From positions 1-33,226 of the forward strand of contig JAPOST010000105.1 of assembly GCA_026709535.1 (NCBI GenBank): a stretch of DNA of 33,226 nucleotides. Direction: 5' to 3'. Below the pieces are notes generated by a model. That model was not told where the DNA came from and did not search any database. It saw only the letters and a list, made by a program, of their open reading frames with translations. Both the position numbers and the translations under genes were made by a program. Positions 1 through 8,231 of this stretch are shown here, piece by piece (positions within the stretch are counted from its first letter, which is position 1; every line of letters begins with the position of its first letter). The DNA comes from Rhodospirillaceae bacterium (GTDB lineage Bacteria; Pseudomonadota; Alphaproteobacteria; Bin65).

Positions 1-2
1 AC

Positions 3-49
3 TTCTCACCCTGTATATGAGTCCTTAGGACTCATATACAGGGTGAGAA
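3..49. repeat. 47-bp perfect palindrome A
   Basis: Bases 3-25 are the exact reverse complement of 27-49 around a single central T at 26. The centre reads GTCCTTAGGAC, flanked by TATATGA on the left and its complement on the right. It shares this core and the outer GTATAT/ATATAC blocks with the palindrome at 156-204, while the outermost arms differ. No transposase or recombinase gene is visible in the window to explain it. It could be a dimeric regulator operator, a recombination site or an element terminus; the function is unknown. Confidence 0.9.
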
Positions 50-155
50 TAAGTATGTCAAGTCGAACTTTGTCTGAAACCCTTCAGGGACGATCCCGTG
101 GATTTCAACAGAATAACGATTTAGCGCCAACGTTGGCTGCTTTGTATCCATTTTC

Positions 156-204
156 TATGCGGACCAGTATATACGTCCTTAGGACGTATATACTGGTCCG
201 CATA
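156..204. repeat. 49-bp perfect palindrome B, same core as A
   Basis: Bases 156-179 are the exact reverse complement of 181-204 around T180. The core GTCCTTAGGAC and the GTATAT/ATATAC blocks match palindrome A. The two bases between them are AC/GT here and GA/TC in A, so both arms changed together and symmetry was kept. The two centres are 154 bp apart. The 106 bp between them carry no recognisable gene; a short 12-bp palindrome lies at 126-137. Confidence 0.9.
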
Positions 205-518
205 TCTTATCAAGCCAAATAGAACACGGAACCGCAGTGTACTTCAATCCATTGCCGTCTACTGGAATAGTGCGTCGACGTGGAATTGCGGTCCCTTGAA
301 TCCGCCCTTCCGACAATTCGGTTTCTTTGATCGCATTTCCCAGGCGGTCAGAACTTTGTCTGGCGAATCACTCGATCCCATGAGACCACGTTTCGCGGAG
401 AGGCTGTCCTCTGGGCTGGCTCGCGAAGCTGAGCGATGGTCCAGTCAGCGGCGTGCCGGTCGGGCCGGAAGTTCGCCGTCCTCGCGGATGGCGCCTTGCG
501 GGCGGAACATTTCCTGCT
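205..518. other. No gene recognised
   Basis: This stretch lies between palindrome B and the last readable frame of the relaxase remnant. On the minus strand a third frame stays open from about 575 down to about 450 and might be a further frameshifted scrap of the neighbouring remnant. A 93-codon plus-strand frame from 296 has no recognisable domain and no ribosome binding site. I see no RNA gene or insertion-sequence end. Confidence 0.4.
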
Positions 519-3500
519 TTACGAGTTCTTTACCGATGAGGCCGTCGCGGGAGATCGTGGATTTTGCTGAACCGTAAGACGGCTACAAACTCCTGCCGAG
601 GCCCCTGGACCGGTTGCGGATTTCGCTCTCCTTTTCCCCGGGCGTTCCGCGCTTTGCGGTCTCGCGGCGGACATAGGCGTCGAGTCCTCCCGCGCGATCC
701 GCGCTTCCTCGTCGGTGCGCGCGTCATACACGGCCGCCCGCAGCCGGGAGAACTCGTAAATCTCTTCATGCGCCCGCCGCTCGCGCTGTTCGGGTGTTTC
801 CGCCAGTGCGGCTTGCCCGGTCCCGTGTTCCCGGGCTCTGGCGCGACGGCGCCATCCTCCGGCGTCCGCGCCGCTTTCACGCGGGGCTCCGGGTGCCGTG
901 CCGGCGCTTGCTCCGCCTCCTGCTTGACCCGATGCACCTGCCGCATGGTGGCGGCGCGCCGGTGGCGGCTTGCCCGGACATGGAGCGCCTCGAAGGCGTC
1001 GAGGTCCTTGGGTCCCATGCCGCCGTTTTCCGCGAGCAGGGAGGCGAACGCGGCCGGGCGGGCGCGGAAGGCCTCGGCCTGTTTCAGCAGCGCGCCATGA
1101 CGGTTGAGGGTGTCGCGGAAGGCGGTACCCAGAGCCGCGGCGTCGCCCTCGGCGCGGGTCCGCTCCCGCAGCTCGCCGTAGGCCGCCAGGACCTCGCGCC
1201 GTCCGTCGGCGAAGGCTGCCACGGCATGGCCATGACGCCAATGATGAGCGGTGCGCCGAATATCCCGCGTAATGCGGGCCAGCGCGTTGCCGTCCGCCGC
1301 CGCCCGCCCGCCGGTCCTCCCATAAGCCATCGGCCATATAGTCCAGCGCCGCCTCCTTGGGCCGGGAGCGCGACCAGCGCTCGGCCAGATAGGCCCGTAT
1401 CTCGGAATCGGTGACCGGCACTTCCCGGTCGTTGTCGGCCCGGCTGTCGGCGATGTCGAATGCCAGCGGCGCCCGGTTGACGTAGATGTCGAGGGCCTCG
1501 CGGTGCCGCGTCGCGGCGGGATATATGGTCTCCCGGGCGGGCCTCCCATTGGCCAGCAGGAAGGCCCGGTCCACGGTCAGCCCCTGGGCCGAGGCGATGG
1601 TCAGCGCATAGCCGTAATCGAGACGGATATTGTCCTTGTAGTCGCGGATCTCGTCGTGACGGAACCTCACACGGCGCCCGTCATCGGTGCGCGCCGTGAT
1701 CAGAACCGACGGCGCTTCGGGTTTTGGGTCCGCCGCGGCCGCCGGGCCCGGACCTTCAGGGCCCGTTCTTTCCCCGCTCCCGGCCCCGCCGCGCAAAACC
1801 TTGAAGTCTTCCACCGTGACCACGGTGCCGTTGAACAGCTGCTTCTCCCACTGCGTCGCGCCGATGCGCAGCCGGTCGCCGACGGCGATCTCCAGGGGCT
1901 CCCTCACCCGCCCATCCACGTCCCGGCTGACCTCGATGACGGCGCGTTTGATATCCGACCCTCGCCTAAGAACGCGCTCCCGCATCAGGTACGACAGCGC
2001 CCGCGCCTCCGCCCGGGTGCGCGCAAGGACGATTGCCGACTTCCCCGGCTCGGTGCGCACGTGGCGCTCCCAGTCGTCCACCAGCCGGGTCAGGGTCTTC
2101 TCCTCGTCATGGCAGATATGGAACCGCCCCCGCTTCCGCCATGCCTCGATGCCCCCCCGCGTCGCCGTCGCGCAGCGCCTCCGACGCCTCCACCTGCCAC
2201 GGCGTGAAGGAAGGCTTGTCCTCCATCGCCTCGTACCCGGCGAGGACGGCGTCCCGCTCCTCCGGCCCCGCCGTTCCCGCCCGCAGCCGCGCCGCCTCCG
2301 GCGTCTCCCCGTGCACATGGACCAGGACATCCTCCATGTCCGCCTTCTGGCGCCGGATGCGGTCCACCCGGACGCTCCCCGCGACGTCCCGGATCAACCG
2401 CAGCCCCGGCCCCGCCTCCACCGGCTGCTGCTGGCGGGTGTCGCCCGCGAACACCACCTTCGCCCCGTGGCGCTCCGAGAGCTGGAGAACATGATGGGCC
2501 TGGCGGGTCGACAGCATCCCCGCCTCGTCGACCACGATCAGCGTGTTCCTGCCGATCTCTATCTGCCCCCGCGCCGCCATCTTCAGGAGCTTGTCGACGC
2601 AGACCGGCCGGGCCCCGCAATCGTTGCCCAAGGCCACCGCCGTCCGCCACGCCACCGCCGTGGGCACGATCTCGTAGCCGTGCTCCCGATGAAGATCCGT
2701 AATGGGGCGCAGCGTCGTGGTCTTGCCCGAGCCTGCCGCGTCCTCGATCACCGCCACCCGCGCTCCCCGGGCCGTGGCATGGCGGATCGCCGCTATCTGT
2801 TCCTTGCTCAGGGGATAGCCCCGTTCCAGCAGGGCCGCTATCTTCGCCCGAACCGCCGGCGCGGGCAGGCCTGGGCCGGTATCGGCGGCCATGTCCCGGA
2901 CCGCCTGTTCCATGCCCAGGTTGCGGCGCGTCGAATAGCGCTCCGTATGGACCATGCCGGCATTTGATTCCGCCGTGGCCTGGGCAATTCCAGGGCCTCG
3001 ATCTCCGGGTTGCGGCGCACCCGCTCGATGGCCGCCGCCTCCACCATGTCCGGGCGGCGGAATACCGCTTCCTCCCGGGCGAGATATCCCGGCAGCACAT
3101 CGAGGTCCTCGGTCAATGCGCGGAGTTCTTCGTGGTGGAGTTCCGCGTCATTGCCGGTGACGGAGGCGATCAGCGCCTCGCGCTCGGCAAAACCCCCGGC
3201 CTCTCCCCGCCAGCGCCGGTGGCGGACTTCGGGATCGTTGTCGTGGGGCTTGCCGGGGGACTTGGCGGTCCGCGTCAGCTTGTTCACGCCGGCCAGCCGC
3301 GCCGCGTTGCCGCGCACCGGGATACCGAGTTCTCCCGCCTTGGCGACGATCGCCTTGCGGCGTTTGGACCAGAAGGACAGCAGGTCCTCCGGTAAGCCCG
3401 GTATCCGCGTGTAGGCGCCGTTCCGTCCGTACCGCTCCATCCTGACGCCGAGGCTCCGCCGCAGGTCCCAGGCGAGATAGGCCCGGAACAATGCCCCCGC

Positions 3501-4094
3501 GGCCTTCTTCCAGCCGTACACGGGATATTGGTGGTGCGCCCGGTACCTGCCGTCGCCGTGGGTCCGCGCAACGTTCAGGATCGTGCAATGAACATGAAGC
3601 TGGGGGTCGTTCTCCCGGCTCGTGCCGTGGGGGAACGTGGCGCCCATGAGGTCCGCCGCCGTCGGGCGCTGGATGCCGTTCCCGGCGACGCGCGTATAGC
3701 TGCAATGGCGGAGCACCGTGTCCTCCAGGGCCGCCCGCGCGGCGGCCACCGCCATGTCCTCGATCGCGGACCGCATGCCGGGCTCCGCGATGGCCCAGAG
3801 CGCCGAGACGCTCTTGTCCGCCGAGAAGGTCAAATCGATCCCTGGAGAGCGCATGGCGCTGCCCGCCCGCTGCACCAGCTTGCCCCCGTCTGCGGGATCG
3901 AAGCCGTTGTAAAGGCGCTGGAAGTGCGCGCTGTCGATCCTGCCGCCGTCCTCCAGGCCGAACAGTCCGTGCGGATTGAACCACGTCCCGTCGGGCTCCT
4001 CGCCCGCCGTGTAGTACTCGTTCGGATGCCGATAAGAGCGCTGGCTCTCCAGGTAATACTCGGCCGAGGCCATCTGCGCGATCGTCGCTACCAT
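519..4094 (-). pseudogene. MobF-family conjugative relaxase-helicase (TrwC/TraA type), multiply frameshifted
   Basis: An intact MobF protein nicks oriT, stays covalently bound to the DNA 5' end and unwinds the plasmid for transfer. The N-terminal relaxase part (4094 to about 2980) shows two tyrosine pairs at residues 13-14 and 27-28 and the metal-binding histidine motif QLHVHC near residue 165. The helicase part continues in another frame from about 2990, with Walker A AAGSGKTTT, Walker B VVDEAGM and GDTRQQQP. A third stretch (about 2150-1315) has the C-terminal helicase motifs, including YALTIASAQGLTVDRA. The frames change near 2975-3000, at the C7 run 2152-2158, near 1300-1320 and near 825-845, so no full-length protein can be made. 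The start at 4094 has a strong GGAGGAG ribosome binding site. Because flanking core genes are fully open, decay is likelier than sequencing error. MobF identity is clear; the C-terminal 250 residues are low-complexity and weakly assignable. Confidence 0.85.
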
Positions 4095-4342
4095 CCTGAG
4101 AACTCCTCCATGGCGGATACCTTGGCGGTATCGGCGGCATCGGCCACGCGATCGGACCCGGAACCGAGATCATCTTCGCAACATGGGGCTGATTGACGTT
4201 GTTTGGTCCCGGCCATCCCTGGAGAAGCGGTCGTGTCACCAGGGAACCCGCCAGTTCCGTCCCTGCCTTGACCTCCGCTAGCGCCAGCTAGCACAAGTGT
4301 GAGAAGGAAACTAACCGCAAATACGTCCGTTGATAAGAACAA
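4088..4342 (-). CDS. Possible small exported protein upstream of the relaxase
   Basis: This is an 84-codon frame starting at TTG (4342) and ending at a TAG that overlaps the relaxase start by 7 bp, an arrangement compatible with translational coupling. The first 20 residues are hydrophobic (MFLSTDVFAVSFLLTLVLAG), like a signal peptide; the rest is Gly/Ser/Asp-rich without a known domain. It contains the inverted repeat at 4277-4292, so the stretch may instead be untranslated oriT or promoter DNA. I do not recognise a family, and the rare start codon lowers confidence. Confidence 0.2.
   Translation of the reverse strand: MFLSTDVFAVSFLLTLVLAGASGGQGRDGTGGFPGDTTASPGMAGTKQRQSAPCCEDDLGSGSDRVADAADTAKVSAMEEFSGW
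4277..4292. promoter_or_regulatory. Inverted repeat upstream of the relaxase, candidate oriT or operator
   Basis: GCTAGC, a 4-nt spacer and GCTAGC again form a 16-bp inverted repeat about 180 bp upstream of the relaxase start. In MobF systems oriT and autoregulatory operators commonly lie just upstream of the relaxase gene. I could not match a known MobF nic site, so the assignment is by position only. Confidence 0.3.
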
Positions 4343-4366
4343 AAAAGGAACATATGCTGGGGGATA

Positions 4367-4383
4367 TCAGGCGGACCGCCTGA
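4367..4383. repeat. 17-bp palindrome in the gap between relaxase and DUF2493 remnants
   Basis: TCAGGCGG-A-CCGCCTGA is a perfect palindrome followed by AAAA. It sits in the gene-free gap 4343-4660, which is otherwise very GC-rich and holds nothing I recognise; an open plus-strand frame there reads as low-complexity Arg/Glu/Ala. It could be part of oriT or an operator for the divergently placed remnants. Confidence 0.35.
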
Positions 4384-4660
4384 AAAATGGGGATTTGAAG
4401 CGTTTCCGCGGGAGGCCGCCGCTACCGGTGGCGCGGCGGGGGCCGGGGTTTCGCGGCGGTCCATCCCGGACACCCATCATGGGGAGGAAGAAGATTTTGC
4501 GATGGCCGCCCGGCTGTTCAACGAAGGCGATAGGGAGGGAGTTCATCGCGGCGCGTGAGCGCCAGCGATCGACGGAGCCGGAGCCCGGCGAGCGGAGCGA
4601 GGCCGCGAGCGTGGCGCGAAGCGCCCGCGAGGATGACGGCGTGGCCCGTGGAGGCGCGGC

Positions 4661-5187
4661 CTAGGCCGCGCGGCACACCGGGATGCCGAGGGACTTGGCT
4701 TTGTCCACCAGATTGTCGGTGATGCCGGACCCGGGGAAGGCGATGACGCCCTTCGGCAGGAGGTTCAGCAGTTCGTCGTTGCGGCGGAACGGGGCGGCGC
4801 GCCCGTGGCGCTCCCAGTCCGGCTTACAGACGACCTGGTCGATGCCGTTGGTCTCGGCCCAGCGTGCGGCGATCTTCTCGACGCCGGGACCGCCGCCGTG
4901 GACCAGCACCATGTCGGCGTACTTCTCGCGGGCCTTGTCGAGCCGGGCGATCACCGCCGCCGGGTCGGCGACGTCCTTGCCGCCGGCGATGGCGGCCGAG
5001 GGCAGCTTGCCGGTCTGGCTCGTGTGCGACCCGCGCCGGGGCCGCCAGGTGTTGCCGGTGACGATGCGGTACTGCTCCGCCGCCGCGTCGCGCACGGTCT
5101 CGAAGGGAAGGCGTCGCGGCGGCCGGTGAGGTTCCGCGAGCGTTCCAACAAGCGGATAAACGTCTCATCATTCCCCGAGAGCCGAAA
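4661..5187 (-). pseudogene. DUF2493 (SLOG-superfamily) protein, truncated and frameshifted
   Basis: The C-terminal 144 residues (5095 to 4661) carry the DUF2493/YspA-like signature: VLVHGGGPGVEKIAARW, KPDWERHGRAAPFRRND and GVIAFPGSGITDNLVDKA, ending in GIPVCRAA. The family belongs to the SLOG nucleotide-binding Rossmann folds and is frequent on alphaproteobacterial plasmids and integrative elements. Upstream, the homologous reading jumps frame near 5100: one frame reads LERSRNLTGRRDAF and the other continues PFETVRDAAAEQYRIVTG. The upstream frame is open only back to 5187 and has no ATG. Family members I know are roughly twice this long, so the N-terminal half is missing. It fits the decayed mobile region around it. 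Confidence 0.7.
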
Positions 5188-5336
5188 TTACGATTACCCA
5201 CTCTTGAAGGGCTGATGTCCTGAGGCGACAGGATGTTGATTCCGAATGTTTACCGATGGTTTGCCAAAATGAAGGCTTATTGCTTTCCGGGTGCGGATGA
5301 AATGCCAGAAAAGCAATTTATGTCAATGCCCTGGAG

Positions 5337-5381
5337 TGGTTGCGGGGGCAGGATTTGAACCTGTGACCTTCAGGTTATGAG
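5337..5381 (-). pseudogene. 3' half of initiator tRNA (fMet, CAT), probable attachment-site remnant
   Basis: Read on the minus strand, 5381-5337 gives the anticodon loop CTCATAA, anticodon-stem 3' strand CCTGA, variable loop AGGTC, T-arm with TTCAAAT loop, acceptor strand CCCCGCA and ACCA. This is the 3' half of bacterial tRNA-fMet. The 5' half is absent: upstream sequence is 9 nt of spacer and then the mutS stop codon. The T-stem has an A49-C65 mismatch where typical fMet genes have a G-C pair. A tRNA 3' half beside decayed conjugation genes is the classic footprint of tyrosine-recombinase integration. Confidence 0.8.
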
Positions 5382-5390
5382 TTTGCTGGG

Positions 5391-8051
5391 CTAGCTCTCG
5401 CTCAACGCCTTCATTTTATAGACCAGTTCCAGCGCTTCACGCGGCGTGAGTTCGTCGGGAGTGGCATCAGCGAGCAGCTGCTCTGCCAGTGAAAGCGCAA
5501 CAGCAGGCGCCGAATCCGATTTTTGTGACAGACTCGCGCTGAACAATGGCAGGTCGTCGGTGAGACGCTTGACGTTCGCCCCTTGCTCGTCGGCTTCGAG
5601 CGTTGCCAGTACTTCTTCGGCCCGGGAGATGACCGCTTGCGGCAGGCCGGCGAGCTTCGCGACATGAATGCCGTAGCTGGCTTCCGCATTGCCAGGTGCC
5701 ACCTCGTGCAGAAAGACGATTTCGTCCTGCCACTCCTTGACCCGCATCGTGTGACAGGACAGGCGGTGCAGTTGTGCCGCCAGAGCGGTCAGTTCGTGAT
5801 AGTGCGTTGCAAACAGGGCGCGACATCCCAAGACTTCATGCAGATGCTCGACCGTGGCCCAAGCGATCGCCAGGCCGTCGAATGTCGCCGTCCCGCGGCC
5901 GATCTCGTCCAGAATGACCAGCGACCGGGGCGTTGCCTGGTTCAGGATTGCGGCGGTCTCCACCATTTCCACCATGAAGGTCGATCGGCCGCGAGCCAGG
6001 TCGTCCGCTGCGCCGACGCGGGAGAAGAGCTTGTCCACGAGGCCGATCTCGGCGGCAGCTGCCGGTACATAGCTGCCCGCTTGGGCGAGGATGGCAATCA
6101 AAGCGTTCTGGCGCAGAAAGGTACTTTTCCCGGCCATGTTGGGCCCGGTCAGCAACCAAAGGTTCCGATCCTGGCCAAGGTCGCAATCATTAGGGACGAA
6201 CAGCGTATCCGACTGCATCGACTCGACGGTCGGATGGCGACCACAGGTAACGGCGAAGCGGATATCTTCAGCCATGATGGGACGGCACCAATCGCCGTCG
6301 GCGGCAAGCGCCGCCAGACCGGCGCTGACATCCAGGACAGCCAACGCATTGGCTGCCCGCGCGATGGCATCGGCCTGATCCAGGACCTCCGCCGTCAACG
6401 CGTCGAACAGAGCGAGTTCAATGGCGAGCGCCCGGTCGGTGGCCCGGGCAAGGTCGGATTCGAGACTGGACAGCTTGATGGTCGTATACCGGGTGGCGCT
6501 CGCCATCGTCTGGCGATGGATGAACGGGCTCTCCGGACCGGCGGGCATCTTGTCGGACTGCGCCGTCGTGACTTCAATGAAGTAGCCTAGGACATTGTTG
6601 TGCTTGATCTTCAGGGAGGCGATACCCGTCTCCTCCCGATAATCTGTTTCCATGCGGACGATCAGACCCTTTCCGCCCTTCTTCAGCGCGACCTGTTCGT
6701 CCAGCGCCTCTGAATAACCCGGCGCTATGAATCCGCCATCCCGGCTTTGAAGCGGGAGGTCCTCGTCCAGTGCGCGGGTCAGATGATCGACGAGACAGTC
6801 GTGTTGGCCGATCTGCTGTTTCAGCGTTGCCAGTTCCGGTAGATCGGCCAGCGACGATGCTGACAGCGTGATCACAAGCGGCACCGTTGCCGCCAGCGTC
6901 TCGCGAATGGCAGCCAAGTCACGGGGACCGGCACGTTTCAGAGTCAATCGAGACAAGGCCCGCTCAGCATCCGGCGTCTGGCAAAGCAGGTCGCGAACGC
7001 CATCGCGCGCGACGGGATCGTTCCGAAAGAAGGCAACGAGTCTGAGACGAGATTCAATCGACTGGATGTTGGTCAAGGGCGCCGCGATTCGTGCCGCCAG
7101 CATCCGGGCGCCCGGTCCGGTCACTGTCCGGTCCACAATGCTCAGCAGGCTACCCTTCCTCTCGCCCGTCAGCGTCTGCGTCAATTCCAGATTGCGTCGG
7201 GTTGCGGCATCGATCTCCATCGTGCCGTCACCGGTTTGCCGCACCGGTCGGTTCAGGCGCGGGGCGCGGCCGCATTGGGTAAGGTGTACATAATCCAGCA
7301 AGGCTCCGGCCGCCGCGGTCTCGCTGCGTCCGAACGCGCCGAAGGCGTCCAGGCTGTCAACGGCGAAATGAGATTTCAGCTGATTGGCCGCGTTTGTGCT
7401 ATCGAACCGGCCGCTAGGCTGGACCGTCAGCAGATCTCGCCACTCGGCAAACACTTCGGACAGGAGTGCCTGGTCGACGAGGCTGTCCGGCACCAAGATT
7501 TCCGCTGGCTCCAGCCGCGCCAGCGCGGCGCCGAGTTCGCGCGCGGCCACGGGCTGCATCGCGAAATCTCCGGTTGTCATGTCCAGCCAAGCCAGGCCGA
7601 GTTCGCCGCCAACTGCCGCCACGGCAGCCAGAAAGCTGTGCATGCGAGCATCCAGCAGCGTGTCTTCCGTCAGGGTCCCTGGCGTCACCACGCGAATGAC
7701 ATCGCGCCTGACGAGGACTTTGGAGCCTCGTTTCCTGGCTCTTGCGGGGTCTTCCATCTGTTCGCAGACAGCAACCTTGAACCCGGCGCGGATCAGCCGC
7801 GCAAGATAGCTGTCGGCCGTATGGACCGGTACGCCGCACATGGGCACGTCCTGTCCCGCCTGCTTGCCACGTTTGGTCAGCGTGATGTCCAGCGCTCCGG
7901 CCGCGGCGACGGCATCGTCAAAAAACAGCTCGTAGAAATCGCCCATCCGGTAGAAGATCAGGCAATCGGGATGGGACTCCTTGACTTCCAGATAGTGAGC
8001 GAGCATGGGAGTCAGGCCGGACTTGTCGGGAGGCGGAGGGTGTGAATTCAT
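5391..8051 (-). CDS. mutS: DNA mismatch repair protein MutS
   Basis: MutS scans duplex DNA for mismatches and small loops and recruits MutL. The 886-residue protein has the complete architecture. Domain I carries the Phe-x-Glu mismatch-reading motif in GDFYELF (about residues 38-44). The connector and lever/clamp domains follow. The C-terminal ABC ATPase has Walker A TGPNMAGKST near residue 633, Walker B VILDEIGRG near 708 and ATHYHEL just after. I prefer the ATG at 8051 (MNSHPPPP), because the longer frame to 8087 needs a TTG start and adds residues unlike the family; an internal ATG before LAHYLEVK is also possible. It is transcribed divergently from maeB. The stop lies 9 bp from the tRNA-fMet fragment, so the mobile element ended almost exactly at the end of this gene without damaging it. 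Confidence 0.97.
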   Translation of the reverse strand: MNSHPPPPDKSGLTPMLAHYLEVKESHPDCLIFYRMGDFYELFFDDAVAAAGALDITLTKRGKQAGQDVPMCGVPVHTADSYLARLIRAGFKVAVCEQMEDPARARKRGSKVLVRRDVIRVVTPGTLTEDTLLDARMHSFLAAVAAVGGELGLAWLDMTTGDFAMQPVAARELGAALARLEPAEILVPDSLVDQALLSEVFAEWRDLLTVQPSGRFDSTNAANQLKSHFAVDSLDAFGAFGRSETAAAGALLDYVHLTQCGRAPRLNRPVRQTGDGTMEIDAATRRNLELTQTLTGERKGSLLSIVDRTVTGPGARMLAARIAAPLTNIQSIESRLRLVAFFRNDPVARDGVRDLLCQTPDAERALSRLTLKRAGPRDLAAIRETLAATVPLVITLSASSLADLPELATLKQQIGQHDCLVDHLTRALDEDLPLQSRDGGFIAPGYSEALDEQVALKKGGKGLIVRMETDYREETGIASLKIKHNNVLGYFIEVTTAQSDKMPAGPESPFIHRQTMASATRYTTIKLSSLESDLARATDRALAIELALFDALTAEVLDQADAIARAANALAVLDVSAGLAALAADGDWCRPIMAEDIRFAVTCGRHPTVESMQSDTLFVPNDCDLGQDRNLWLLTGPNMAGKSTFLRQNALIAILAQAGSYVPAAAAEIGLVDKLFSRVGAADDLARGRSTFMVEMVETAAILNQATPRSLVILDEIGRGTATFDGLAIAWATVEHLHEVLGCRALFATHYHELTALAAQLHRLSCHTMRVKEWQDEIVFLHEVAPGNAEASYGIHVAKLAGLPQAVISRAEEVLATLEADEQGANVKRLTDDLPLFSASLSQKSDSAPAVALSLAEQLLADATPDELTPREALELVYKMKALSES

Positions 8052-8231
8052 CGACGTCCGATTGGCATGCCCAAACAGGATTGCCAATTTTATCGGTGGA
8101 CGGCTGGCTGTCGACAGTCATATTGCTGCCGAAGCCTGTCAAAAGGGTGTGACGGTCGCGGCGGTGTGCAGGAATGACGGGGCCGCCTATAACGCATCGA
8201 AATCATCGCCATTCCAAACAAGCCGTTTTCC

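Noticed and set aside
1687..2967. 426-codon plus-strand frame over the relaxase
   Set aside because: Antisense to the helicase motifs of the MobF remnant; Arg/Pro-rich composition typical of shadow frames.
4299..4664. 121-codon plus-strand frame between the relaxase and DUF2493 remnants
   Set aside because: Low-complexity Arg/Glu/Ala sequence without domain or ribosome binding site.
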